DNA of 64,000 bases from Streptomyces sp. TSRI0107 (GTDB lineage: Bacteria > Actinomycetota > Actinomycetes > Streptomycetales > Streptomycetaceae): contig NZ_LIVZ01000013.1 in assembly GCF_001905845.1 (NCBI RefSeq), positions 1 to 64,000 on the forward strand. Reading direction: 5' to 3'. Below, piece after piece: positions 34,318 to 42,763 of this stretch. Within the stretch, counting starts at the first letter, position 1. Every line of letters begins with the position of its first letter. The notes under the pieces were generated by a model. The model was not told the origin of the DNA. It did no database searches and worked only from the letters and a program-made list of their open reading frames with translations. The translations under genes and the position numbers were made by a program.

Positions 34318-35256
34318 GTGACCATCCAGCCCGGACCGGGGGACGACCTGCTCGAACCGAGCCTTGCCGCGCTCATCGGCGAACGGCGTCGGCTGATCAA
34401 CCTCGCCTACCGGCTCCTCGGCTCCCTGTCGGAGGCCGAGGACGTCGTCCAGGAGACCTACGTCCGCTGGTACGCCATGTCCCGGGAGCGGCAGGAGGCT
34501 GTCGAGTCGGTCGGCGGCTGGCTGACGACGGTCGCCACCCGCATCTGCCTGAACCTGCTCGGCTCGGCACGGGCCCGGCGCGAGCAGTACGTGGGCCAGT
34601 GGATCCCCGAGCCGCTGCCGGAACCCACCGAGCGGCTTGACGGGGCTCTCGCCACCGCGGCCGTAGACCCGGCCGACCGTGTCACCCTGGACGAGTCGGT
34701 CAACATGGCCTTCCTGGTGCTGCTGGAATCCATGACACCGGCCGAGCGCGTCGCGTTCGTACTGCACGACGTCTTCCGGTACTCCTTCACCGAAGTGGCG
34801 GAGATGGTCGGCCGCAGCCCGGCCGCCTGCCGGCAGCTGGCCTCCTCGGCCCGCCGCCGGCTCCGGGGCGCGCGGCCGCCTGCCCGCCCGGTGCCCGCCG
34901 ACCAGGACGCCGACGTCGTCAGGAACTTCAAACAGGCCTGGGAGGCCAAGGACATCGGCGCCCTCATAGGCATCCTCGACCCCGCCGCGACAGCGGTCGG
35001 CGACGGGGGCGGACGCGTCACCGCCTCGCGGCACCCGATCGAGGGCGGCGAGCGGGTGGCGCACTTCCTGGTCGCCCTCGCCGACAAGGCGACCGACCTG
35101 GTGTTCGTCGAGCGGACCGTCAACGGACGCCCCGGTCTGGTGGCCGAGCACGCCGGCGCCACCGTGGCGGTGTACGCGTTCGACATCGTCGGCGGCCGCA
35201 TCAAGCACATCTGGGGCGTGCTGAACCCGGAGAAGCTCCGGCCCTGGACCACCTGA
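34318..35256 (+). CDS. ECF sigma factor, SigJ/ECF41-like with SnoaL C-terminus
   Basis: Protein of 312 residues. Sigma region 2 (LINLAYRLLGSLSEAEDVVQETYVRWY) and region 4 (YSFTEVAEMVGRSPAACRQLASSARRRL) are followed by a SnoaL-like C-terminal domain. The ECF41 marker motifs appear in variant form: QWIPEPL, GDGGG and NPEKL. In this group the fused domain itself controls sigma activity, so no separate anti-sigma factor is needed. The GTG at 34318 has GGGG upstream. Confidence 0.9.
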   Translation: MTIQPGPGDDLLEPSLAALIGERRRLINLAYRLLGSLSEAEDVVQETYVRWYAMSRERQEAVESVGGWLTTVATRICLNLLGSARARREQYVGQWIPEPLPEPTERLDGALATAAVDPADRVTLDESVNMAFLVLLESMTPAERVAFVLHDVFRYSFTEVAEMVGRSPAACRQLASSARRRLRGARPPARPVPADQDADVVRNFKQAWEAKDIGALIGILDPAATAVGDGGGRVTASRHPIEGGERVAHFLVALADKATDLVFVERTVNGRPGLVAEHAGATVAVYAFDIVGGRIKHIWGVLNPEKLRPWTT

Positions 35257-35286
35257 CGCGCCGGCGAGATGTACCAGCGGTGCCGG

Positions 35287-36051
35287 TCAGCGGGACGACT
35301 CCGCGGGAGAACCGGCCGGCACCCGCTCGGGCACCTGGAGGTGGTACACGTGGAAGGCCCGCCCGATCACCGGCTGGGCGACGTTGCGTACGCGTACGCC
35401 GCCGCTGGTCATGCCGTGTTCCGTGCCGGCGTGGGCGTGGCCGTGGACCGCGAGGTCGGCGCCGGCGGAGTCGATCGCCTCGGCCAGCAGGTAGCTGCCG
35501 AGGAACGGGTAGATCTCCAGCGGCTCGCCCGCCAGCGTGTCCGGCACGGGGGAGAAGTGGGTCAGCGCGATCCGCGCGTCGCAGTCCTGCTCGCCGAGCC
35601 GCTCCAGCGCCGTACGCAGTCCGTCGGCGCAGCGGCGGGTGTAGCGGACGAACTCCTTCATCAACGGCTCGCCGAACTCCCCGGCGTTGCGGCCCGCGAA
35701 GCCGCCGCCGAAGCCCTTGGTGCCGGCCACGCCGACGCGGCCTCGCGCGCAGTCCACCACCGTGCCCTGCCCTTCGAGCACGTGGGCGCCGCTGTCCCGG
35801 AGGATCGCCGTAACCTCCTCGGGCCGTTCGTCGTGGTGGTCGTGGTTGCCGAGGACCGCCACCACCGGCACGCCGAGGTCCTTGATCTCGCGCGCCACCA
35901 CCCGGGCCTCCTCGGGCGTGCCGTGCCGGGTCAGGTCGCCTGCCAGGAGCAGCACGTCGGCGCAGTCGGGCAGGGTCTCGAACGCGGGCCGCAGCACCCC
36001 CTGGCTGTCGGGCCCCATGTGGATGTCTCCGACGGCTGCGATGCGGATCAT
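35287..36051 (-). CDS. Calcineurin-like metallophosphoesterase
   Basis: Protein of 254 residues with all metallophosphoesterase motifs: DIH (AAVGDIHMG), GDLTRHG, GNHDHH, a later HFSP and GHAHAG. It should bind two metal ions and hydrolyse phosphodiesters or phosphomonoesters; the substrate is unknown. Its ATG overlaps the stop of the BON gene by 4 bases. It is the last gene of a three-gene operon, with the convergent ECF gene 30 bases away. Confidence 0.87.
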   Translation of the reverse strand: MIRIAAVGDIHMGPDSQGVLRPAFETLPDCADVLLLAGDLTRHGTPEEARVVAREIKDLGVPVVAVLGNHDHHDERPEEVTAILRDSGAHVLEGQGTVVDCARGRVGVAGTKGFGGGFAGRNAGEFGEPLMKEFVRYTRRCADGLRTALERLGEQDCDARIALTHFSPVPDTLAGEPLEIYPFLGSYLLAEAIDSAGADLAVHGHAHAGTEHGMTSGGVRVRNVAQPVIGRAFHVYHLQVPERVPAGSPAESSR

Positions 36052-36293
36052 GCCAGTTCCTCCGCCTGGTCGGGGGACGACGCTTCGGCGACCACGAGGT
36101 CGCAGCGCACAGTGAGCCCGGCCAGTGCCTCACGCACGTCCCGGGCGACCTCGTCGCGGCAGTGGGCCGACGGCACGGTGCCGGTCACCAGCACCGAGTC
36201 CCCGTGCACCGCGACCTGCACCCCAAGCTCGGCCAGCGGCCCGCCCGCGAGGCGTTCACGCAGGTGGGCGACGCGGTAGTCGAGGTTGCTCAT
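36048..36293 (-). CDS. Small BON-domain protein
   Basis: Protein of 81 residues: YRVAHLRERLAGGPLAELGVQVAVHGDSVLVTGTVPSAHCRDEVARDVREAL matches a single BON domain, a phospholipid- or protein-binding module. No signal peptide, so it is cytosolic. ATGA overlaps join it to the genes on both sides, which shows strict co-expression with the nucleotidyltransferase-like and metallophosphoesterase genes. Confidence 0.78.
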   Translation of the reverse strand: MSNLDYRVAHLRERLAGGPLAELGVQVAVHGDSVLVTGTVPSAHCRDEVARDVREALAGLTVRCDLVVAEASSPDQAEELA

Positions 36294-36979
36294 GGCTGTT
36301 CCTCCCGCGGCTCGATCACGTTCAGCCGTTCGAGAAGGAAGAGGAACGCGGCGGGCATCGGCTCCGCGCCGCACTCGCGCCGTACGAACTCCCAGTCGAC
36401 CTTCTCCCGCAGCGCCCGGGCGACGGGCAGGACCGCGCCGAAGTCGCAGTAGTGCTCGGAGAAGGCGGAGACCAGGCTCGCCAGCAGGTCCGTGGCGGAC
36501 AGCACCGGCATCAGCACCGACTCTACGGGCATCTCCTCCGCCCGCTCCAGCATCTCCGTGGTGACGGGCCGGTGCGCCAGCCGGAAGATGATGTCGACGG
36601 ACTGCCCGAAGCACTCCGTCTTCAGCAGCCAGTCCTCCGGCGGCGTCCGCACCTCCAGACCGCCCTCGCGCAGCGTGTCCGCGACGGTGTCCGCGTCCTC
36701 GGCGCGCACGCAGAAGTCGGCGTCGTGCTGGAGGTTCGTGCCCGCGCCGTGCGCGTACGCGGCGACGCTGCCGGCGAGCGCGAACCGGTGCTCGTTCCCC
36801 TTCAGCAGCGTCCCGATCTGCTTGGTCGCCTCCAGGATCGCCTGCGTACGGTCCCGCGGCAGATCACCCTGCGTCCCGGGCGCCTCGGACGGCACGTGAT
36901 TCCTCACCGCCGTGGCCAGCCGCAGGTCGCCGGTCCCCGCTCGCCGGGCGGACGCCGGACCGTCACTGTGCTGCGTCAT
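36290..36979 (-). CDS. Nucleotidyltransferase-like protein
   Basis: Protein of 229 residues. The LLKGNEHRFALAGSVAAYAHGAGTNLQHDADFCV block, with GS and later DxD-like residues, and the SVDIIFRLAHRPVTTEM strand suit a minimal nucleotidyltransferase fold of the type used on small molecules or in toxin-antitoxin-like pairs. The ATG at 36979 has AAGGGAG upstream. It is first in the operon with the BON and metallophosphoesterase genes. Confidence 0.75.
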   Translation of the reverse strand: MTQHSDGPASARRAGTGDLRLATAVRNHVPSEAPGTQGDLPRDRTQAILEATKQIGTLLKGNEHRFALAGSVAAYAHGAGTNLQHDADFCVRAEDADTVADTLREGGLEVRTPPEDWLLKTECFGQSVDIIFRLAHRPVTTEMLERAEEMPVESVLMPVLSATDLLASLVSAFSEHYCDFGAVLPVARALREKVDWEFVRRECGAEPMPAAFLFLLERLNVIEPREEQP

Positions 36980-37054
36980 GACCGCTCCCTTCCAGATGCC
37001 GCGAACCAAGTACCCGGCAGATCCGCTCTGACGACACGCCTTCGACGACACCGT

Positions 37055-38518
37055 TCACGGGCGGGCCACCACCCGCAGTGTCCGCACGGACGGATCCGCC
37101 GCGTCCGGGATGAGCACTCCGTGCTCGACACCGCTGCGCAGGTAGTCCAGCACCTCGGAGGTGATGACCTCGCCCGGCGCGATCACCGGCACCCCCGGCG
37201 GATACGGGCTGATCATCTCCGCGCTGACACGTCCCGCGGCCCGCTCCGCGGGCACGTGCTCGACCGGCGCGAAGAACGCGGCGCGCGGCAGCATCGCCTG
37301 CTCCAGTTCCAGCGCCGACGGCTCCGGAAGCAGCACCGGAGGCTGCCGCTCGATCGAGTCGGCCTTCTCCACCAGCGCCCGGAGCGCGTCCAGCAGTATC
37401 TGCTCGGTCGTGTCGTCATCGGCGTAGGTGATCGAGGCGCTGATCCGGCAGCTGTCCGATCCGCCGAGGTCGACGTGGCGGTGCGTCCGCAGCCACTCGG
37501 CCGCCTGCATCCCGCTGATGCCGAGCTCCCGCACATCGATCACGATCTTCAGCAGGTCGAGGTCGGCGGCGAGCCCCGCCTCCACCACCTCCGGCCCCAT
37601 GACGCGCAGACCCGGCAGTTCGTCGGCCGCCGCCCGGATCCGCCGGGCCCGGGCGAGCGCGGCGTCCAGCAGTTCGTGCCCCTGCTCCACCATCTGGCGC
37701 CGCCAGCCGTCCAGGGTGGCGTACACCAGGGCGGAGGCGCTGGTGGTGCCGAGCAGGTCCTCGCGCTGCTTGAGCACTTCGGACGCCACCCGGTCGTACT
37801 GGAGGTGGAACACCGAGCTCTGCTCGATCGCGCCGCCCATCTTGTGCACGCTGGTCACCACCAGGTCGGCCTCGGCGTCCATTCCCCAGGACGGCAGGCC
37901 GGGGTGGAACGGCAGATGGGCGCCCCAGGCCTCGTCCACGATGAGCGGTACGTCGAAGTCGTGGCAGACCCGGGCCACTCCCCGCACGTCGGCACAGGTA
38001 CCCCAGTCGGTCGGGGTGATCAGCAGCATGCCCTTGGCGTCCGGGTGCTCGCGCAGCCGGTCCCGTACGTCGCCGGGCTCCGGCGGGTGGGCCAGGTGCC
38101 GCTCGGCGTCGAACTCCGGGTGCACCCAGATCGGCTCCACGCCGTTGACGACGACCGCCGCGACCACGGACTTGTGCGCGTTGCGCGAGATCAGCATCTT
38201 CTCGCCCGGGCCGGCCACCGCGAGCATCGCGGTCTTGACCGACAGGGAGCTGCCGCACGTGGAGAAGAACGCCTCCGTGGCGCCGACCGCGTCGGCCATC
38301 AGCTCCTGCGCCTGACTGATCACTCCCTGGGACTGACGGCGGTCGTCGAGCCCGTTGAGGGTGAGCACGTCGGAGCGGAACACGTCCTTCCCGACGATGT
38401 CCGCCACCCGGGGGTCCGCGCCCCGGCCCTGCTTGTGCCCCGGCGGACCGTACGCCACGTCCCCCCGGCGCCGGAACTCCTGAAGGGCCTCCAGTACGGG
38501 GGCCCGCGAGTGGTCCAT
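37055..38518 (-). CDS. PLP-dependent Orn/Lys/Arg decarboxylase-family enzyme
   Basis: Protein of 487 residues of the Orn/Lys/Arg decarboxylase class I (fold type I) family. Visible are AYGPPGHKQGRGADPRV, FFSTCGSSLSVKTAMLA, LIVDEAWGAHLPFHPG, the Schiff-base Lys K226 in VTSVHKMGGAIEQSS, and a conserved end ISPYPPGVPVIAPGE. It decarboxylates a basic amino acid; which one is not clear, though lysine and arginine decarboxylases of this short type are common in actinobacteria. The start is ATG 38518. It is divergent from the M20 gene across 264 bases with no other feature seen. Confidence 0.88.
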   Translation of the reverse strand: MDHSRAPVLEALQEFRRRGDVAYGPPGHKQGRGADPRVADIVGKDVFRSDVLTLNGLDDRRQSQGVISQAQELMADAVGATEAFFSTCGSSLSVKTAMLAVAGPGEKMLISRNAHKSVVAAVVVNGVEPIWVHPEFDAERHLAHPPEPGDVRDRLREHPDAKGMLLITPTDWGTCADVRGVARVCHDFDVPLIVDEAWGAHLPFHPGLPSWGMDAEADLVVTSVHKMGGAIEQSSVFHLQYDRVASEVLKQREDLLGTTSASALVYATLDGWRRQMVEQGHELLDAALARARRIRAAADELPGLRVMGPEVVEAGLAADLDLLKIVIDVRELGISGMQAAEWLRTHRHVDLGGSDSCRISASITYADDDTTEQILLDALRALVEKADSIERQPPVLLPEPSALELEQAMLPRAAFFAPVEHVPAERAAGRVSAEMISPYPPGVPVIAPGEVITSEVLDYLRSGVEHGVLIPDAADPSVRTLRVVARP

Positions 38519-38783
38519 CGTTCCTCCCGGATCGCGGAAAACACCGGTCACGGCCTCGCGAGGACGCCGCCGTAGCCGGTCCGGCCGCGTCGTACGGCCG
38601 TACCGTCCGTGTTGCACCGTCACGCCGAGCGAAACTCCGCCGAACATCGCTCTCCGTACACGGCGGGCCCCGGCGCGGCACCTGTGTCCCTCCCCGTTCC
38701 ATGACCTCGCGGGTGTCGAGGCCGCGCCCGGTGGAACCCGGAGGGGGCCCGAACGACCGCCGCCGACGCCCCCGGGAGGCCTC

Positions 38784-39971
38784 GTGGCCCGCACGCTCGA
38801 CGACGTGCACGCCACCCTGCGCGCCGAGGTGGCCCGCCGGGCCGACGAACTGTGGGACGTGGCCCTGCGCCTGCACGCGGACCCCGAGTACGCCTTCGCC
38901 GAGCACCGGGCGGCGGCGCTGCTCACCGGCGCACTCGAACGCGACGGTTTCGCCGTCGAGCGCGGGGTGGCGGGCATGCCGACCGCGTTCACCGCGCGCT
39001 CGGGCGAGGGACGTCCCACGGTGGCGCTGCTGCTGGAGTACGACGCCCTGCCCGGCCTCGGCCACGCCTGCGGCCACAACCTCATCGCCGCCGCCGGCCT
39101 GGGCGCGGCCCTCGCGGTGCGCACGGTCCTCGGCACGACACCCGGTTCCGTCCTGGCGGTCGGCACCCCGGCGGAGGAGGGCGGCGGCGGGAAGGCCCTG
39201 GAGACGGAGGCCGGCGTGTTCGACGACGTGGACGCCGCGCTGATGTTCCACCCCGGCGTCCACGACTGGGCGCGGGCCCCGCTGACCGCCCAGGTGCAGT
39301 ACCGGGTCGGCTTCCACGGGCGCGCCGCCCACCCCACCGGCAGTCCGACGGAGGGCGTCGACGCGCTCGCCGCGCTGATCGAGCTGTTCAACGTGCTGCA
39401 CGCGGTCGGCCGGCGGCTGCCGCAGGCGTCACACGTGCAGGGAATCATCACCCACGGCGGTACGGCCACCAACATCGTCCCGGAATACGCCGAGGGCCGG
39501 TTCGGCCTGCGCGCCGCCACCACGGGCGAACTGGAGGACCTGGTGGGGCAGTTGCGCACGTGCGCCGAGGGCGTCGCCCGTGCCACCGGAACCCGCGCCG
39601 AGACCGTGCAGGCCACCGTCCGCTACGAGCACTTCCGCGACAGCCGGCCCCTCTCCGAGCGGTTCGCCGGGCACCTCGCCCACGCGGGCATCACCCTCAC
39701 CCCGCCCGTCCCCGGCATCAACCTCGGCTCGTCGGACATAGGCAACGTCAGCTCGCTGGTGCCCGCCATCCACCCCTTCGTCGCCGTCATGGACGCCGAC
39801 GGCTCCGACCACACCCCCGAGTTCGCCCGGGCGGCGGCCTCGGACCGGGCCCGCACGGTGCTGACAGCCGCCACGCAGGCCCTCGCGTGCACCGCGGCGG
39901 ACGTCCTGCTCGACCCCGACCTGCGCACGACGGCCTGGGCACGGCACCGGGAACCGGCGGCGGGCCGGTAA
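38784..39971 (+). CDS. M20-family amidohydrolase
   Basis: Protein of 395 residues of the M20D/aminobenzoyl-glutamate-hydrolase-like group. The metal ligands are in LLEYDALPGLGHACGHN, TPAEEGGGGK (catalytic Glu) and MFHPGVHDW, with a dimerisation lid domain (YRVGFHGRAAHPTGSP) and a C-terminal DHTPEFA. Such enzymes hydrolyse N-acyl or N-aminoacyl amides; the natural substrate is not predictable. The GTG at 38784 has GGGAGG upstream. Confidence 0.88.
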   Translation: MARTLDDVHATLRAEVARRADELWDVALRLHADPEYAFAEHRAAALLTGALERDGFAVERGVAGMPTAFTARSGEGRPTVALLLEYDALPGLGHACGHNLIAAAGLGAALAVRTVLGTTPGSVLAVGTPAEEGGGGKALETEAGVFDDVDAALMFHPGVHDWARAPLTAQVQYRVGFHGRAAHPTGSPTEGVDALAALIELFNVLHAVGRRLPQASHVQGIITHGGTATNIVPEYAEGRFGLRAATTGELEDLVGQLRTCAEGVARATGTRAETVQATVRYEHFRDSRPLSERFAGHLAHAGITLTPPVPGINLGSSDIGNVSSLVPAIHPFVAVMDADGSDHTPEFARAAASDRARTVLTAATQALACTAADVLLDPDLRTTAWARHREPAAGR

Positions 39972-40012
39972 GAGGTCGCACGGGCCGCCACCCGGCCGCG
40001 TAGGGTGCCGGG

Positions 40013-40942
40013 ATGACTGCGATACCAGGGGAGTTCGCACGCGGCACCATCGAGCGCGAGGGACAGGCCGGGCAGGCGTGGCTGGCCGAGTTGCCCGGGA
40101 TCGTGGACGACTTGCTGGAGCGCTGGGCATGCGTGCCGGACGGCGAGGTCACGCATGGGGGAGTGGGCGTCGTCGTCCCGGTGCGGCGGGACGGCGAACC
40201 CGCTGTGCTGAAGGTGTCGTTCCCTCATCCCGGCAACGTCCACGAGCCCGACGCCTACGTGGCCTGGGCCGGGCGCGGTGCCGTCGTGTTGCACGAGCGC
40301 GACGACGAGCGGTTCGCCATGCTGCTGGAGCGGGTCAGCACCTCGACACTGGCGGAACTGGAGGACGGCGACGAGGTGGTGGCGGTCGCCGGGCGGCTCA
40401 ACCGCCGCCTGGCCATCCCCGCGCCGCCCGGCCTGCCCCGGCTGCGTGAGCAGGCCGGCGCCTGGGAGGAGCAGCTGGGCAGGGACGCTGAGGAGCTGCC
40501 GCACGCGCTGCCACGCAGGGTACTGGACGCCGCCGTGGCGACCGTCCGCGAACTGGGCCGCGCCCAGCCGGACACCCTCGTCCACGGCGACCTCCACGCC
40601 GGGAACATCCTGCGCGCCGACCGCGAGCCGTGGCTGGCCGTCGACCCCAAGGGGTGTGCGGGAGACCCCGCCTACGACGGCGGAACCCTGCTGAAGTCAC
40701 GCGCACTGGCGCTCGTCCAGGCGGACGACCTGCACAAGGCCGTCCACCGCGTCCTGGACGTCTTCGCCGAGACCGCGGAACTCGACCGCGAGCGCGTCCG
40801 GCGGTGGGCCCAGTTCCACGCGGTGCAGTCCGCGTACTGGGGCCGGCGCCATGGCTTCCGTGTGGCCCGCGGCGGAACACGGCTGGACCTGCTCACCCGG
40901 TTCCTGGACCACCTGGCGGAGCTGCTCACGGAACGCCCGTGA
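40013..40942 (+). CDS. Aminoglycoside/hydroxyurea antibiotic-kinase-family protein
   Basis: Protein of 309 residues matching the APH(6)-like family (streptomycin 6-kinase, hydroxyurea phosphotransferase). It has PAVLKVSFPHPGN, the catalytic LVHGDLHAGNILR and the metal-binding WLAVDPKGCAGDPAYDGG. It may inactivate an aminoglycoside, but chromosomal homologues in streptomycetes often confer no known resistance. The ATG at 40013 is 41 bases after the amidohydrolase stop. No ribosome site of note. Confidence 0.83.
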   Translation: MTAIPGEFARGTIEREGQAGQAWLAELPGIVDDLLERWACVPDGEVTHGGVGVVVPVRRDGEPAVLKVSFPHPGNVHEPDAYVAWAGRGAVVLHERDDERFAMLLERVSTSTLAELEDGDEVVAVAGRLNRRLAIPAPPGLPRLREQAGAWEEQLGRDAEELPHALPRRVLDAAVATVRELGRAQPDTLVHGDLHAGNILRADREPWLAVDPKGCAGDPAYDGGTLLKSRALALVQADDLHKAVHRVLDVFAETAELDRERVRRWAQFHAVQSAYWGRRHGFRVARGGTRLDLLTRFLDHLAELLTERP

Positions 40943-41011
40943 GCGCGGCCCGACGACGACCGCCGCGGAGTGCGCGGGGACGGGTGGCGGACCGCCCCCG
41001 CGCCCGGTGGG

Positions 41012-41572
41012 TCAGCCCACCAGCACCTTGTCGCGCACGGCGGTCGCCGGTTGCGTGAGCGCGAGCCCGAAGTTGTCCTCCACCTCCGCTCGCTCGGCGG
41101 CGTCGGGGTACGGGTTCGTGCACGCCACTCCGGCGCTGGAACCCGACATCAGACTGGTGCACGGGCCGGGCTTGCGGTCGGGCAGGCCGAGGATGTGACC
41201 GATCTCGTGTGCCGAGATCCGGACCGTGTTGTAGCCCTGGTTGACGGCCTGCCGTCCGATGTAGACGGTGCCGTTGCCGAGCGAGGTGGGCAGGGCCCGT
41301 GGCCAGCCGTTGTCGGCCAGTATGCGGATGTTGGCGCGTTGTCCGGCCGCGGCAGGGCGCAGCTCGACGCTGTCCACGCTCTCGTTCCAGATGGCCGCGC
41401 CACGGTCGACGGCGGCCTTGAACTCCGCCGACGCACTCGCGTCGTACGTGACGACGCGGGCCGCCTGGGCCCGCGTATCGGCGGCCGCCGGCGCGGCGTG
41501 GGCCTGGCCCGCGGTGGCCAGGCCCGCCGCGAGGGTGGCAGCGAGGATGGGGACGAACGTGCGTGCGTGCAA
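41012..41572 (-). CDS. snpA: Snapalysin (M7 secreted metalloprotease)
   Basis: Exported zinc protease of 186 residues. The signal peptide HARTFVPILAATLAAGLATA to AHA and a short pro-segment precede the catalytic domain with the M7 motif AHEIGHILGLPD (HExxHxxGxxD) and a disulphide pair (GPCTSLM and GVACTNPY). Snapalysin is the Streptomyces small neutral protease that cleaves milk protein. The start is placed at TTG 41572, since AGGAGG lies 6 bases upstream; the ATG at 41608 would add 12 basic residues without a ribosome site. Usually a LysR gene sits beside snpA, but not here. Confidence 0.9.
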   Translation of the reverse strand: MHARTFVPILAATLAAGLATAGQAHAAPAAADTRAQAARVVTYDASASAEFKAAVDRGAAIWNESVDSVELRPAAAGQRANIRILADNGWPRALPTSLGNGTVYIGRQAVNQGYNTVRISAHEIGHILGLPDRKPGPCTSLMSGSSAGVACTNPYPDAAERAEVEDNFGLALTQPATAVRDKVLVG

Positions 41573-41836
41573 GGTCGGCCTCCTGTGGGGGAAGGTGGGC
41601 GTGCTCATGCCACGTTCTGCAGGGCTCCCTGCCCGTGCCCGGCGAACGTCAATCCCTCAATCGGCATCCCCGCCCACGATGCCGTAGCCCTGCGGACATG
41701 TGCACGTGCCGCTACCCGCGGCGCGGGCTCGGCATGCCGAGGAGGCCGCGCCCCGATAGAATCTCAGAATTTGACAGGACATTTCACAGCAAGCTTCTTC
41801 GCTGGGAGAGGGCCGCTGACCTGGCCGGAGTGATCG

Positions 41837-42667
41837 ATGTCCCGCAGACACCCGACCGACGACGCTGACGAGCTGCTCGCCAGGCTCGGAGCGCTGACCG
41901 CACAGGCCCGTGAACGCGCGGAGCTCCAGCGGTCGCGGCTGGAGCTGGCCGTCGCCCTCCAGCAGGGCATGCTCCCCGCCACCCTGCCGGTGGTCCGCCG
42001 CTTCCACCTGGCCGTCGAGTACCAGCCCGCCCACCACGGTCTGAGCGTGGGGGGAGACTGGTACGACGCGTTCCGGATGCCCGACGGCTGCGTCGGGCTG
42101 TCCATCGGCGACGTACAGGGTCACAACATCGAGGCAGCCGCCTTCATGGGGCAGGTCCGGGTCGGACTGCGCGCCCTCGCCTCCGTCACCAGCGAACCGG
42201 GCGAACTCCTCGCCCGCACCAACAACCTGCTGCACGCCCTCGGCACCGACCTCTTCGCCACCTGCACGTTCATCCGCCTCGACCCGGCGACCGGAGTGCT
42301 GGAGAGCGCGCGGGCCGGGCACATACCGGCCGTCTGGGCCAGGGCGGACGGCCGGTCCGGCCTCGCCGACGACGCGGGCGGACCGCCCCTCGGGGTGCTC
42401 CCGGAGATCGAGTACCCGGTGACCGTGCACCGCCTCTCCGCGGGCGACGTCCTCGTCCTGGTCACCGACGGCGTGGTGGAGGGACCGGCGCTGAGCCTGG
42501 ACGAGGGCCTCGACCAGGTGGTGCGGCTCGCGGGCGTCGCCGCCGTCGCCGGCATGCAGGCGACCTCGCTGGCCACCGCGGTGATCAAAGGCGCCGAACG
42601 GGTGGGGCACGCGGACGACGCCGCCGTCCTCGTCGTCGGCCGCGACAAGCCCGCCCCTCACTCCTAG
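41837..42667 (+). CDS. SpoIIE PP2C-type phosphatase
   Basis: Protein of 276 residues, nearly only a PP2C_2 domain: LQQGMLPATLPVV, SVGGDWYDAF, SIGDVQGHN and ADDAAVLVVG, with a short N-terminal helix instead of a sensor domain. It would act on an STAS protein whose gene is not adjacent. The TAG stop is supplied by the CTAG end of the palindromic element at 42664, so the original C-terminus may have been changed by insertion. A TTGACA (41771) upstream lies in an unusually A/T-rich stretch and may mark the promoter. Confidence 0.88.
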   Translation: MSRRHPTDDADELLARLGALTAQARERAELQRSRLELAVALQQGMLPATLPVVRRFHLAVEYQPAHHGLSVGGDWYDAFRMPDGCVGLSIGDVQGHNIEAAAFMGQVRVGLRALASVTSEPGELLARTNNLLHALGTDLFATCTFIRLDPATGVLESARAGHIPAVWARADGRSGLADDAGGPPLGVLPEIEYPVTVHRLSAGDVLVLVTDGVVEGPALSLDEGLDQVVRLAGVAAVAGMQATSLATAVIKGAERVGHADDAAVLVVGRDKPAPHS

Positions 42668-42715
42668 GGGGTGTCTCGTCGATCAGCCCGGCATGATCGG
42701 CAAGACACCCCCTAG
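42664..42715. repeat. 52-bp CTAG-bounded palindromic element (MITE-like)
   Basis: The left arm (42664-42685) is identical to that of the copy at 27526. The right arm (42694-42715) pairs with two mismatches, and the loop is GCCCGGCA. CTAG is present at both ends, and the stop codon of the phosphatase gene is within the left CTAG. It would also fold as a terminator. Confidence 0.75.
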
Positions 42716-42763
42716 GGAGATCCAACGGACGCCGCCGCCTCGCCGAACGGCCGGTCCCGGTGT

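Noticed and set aside
36125..38575. Long plus-strand open frame of about 800 codons
   Set aside because: Antisense shadow of the BON, nucleotidyltransferase-like and decarboxylase genes, without recognisable motifs.
41771..41799. TTGACA upstream of the PP2C gene at 41837 as a standard promoter
   Set aside because: No acceptable -10 hexamer at 16-19 bases; mentioned only as a possibility in the gene entry.
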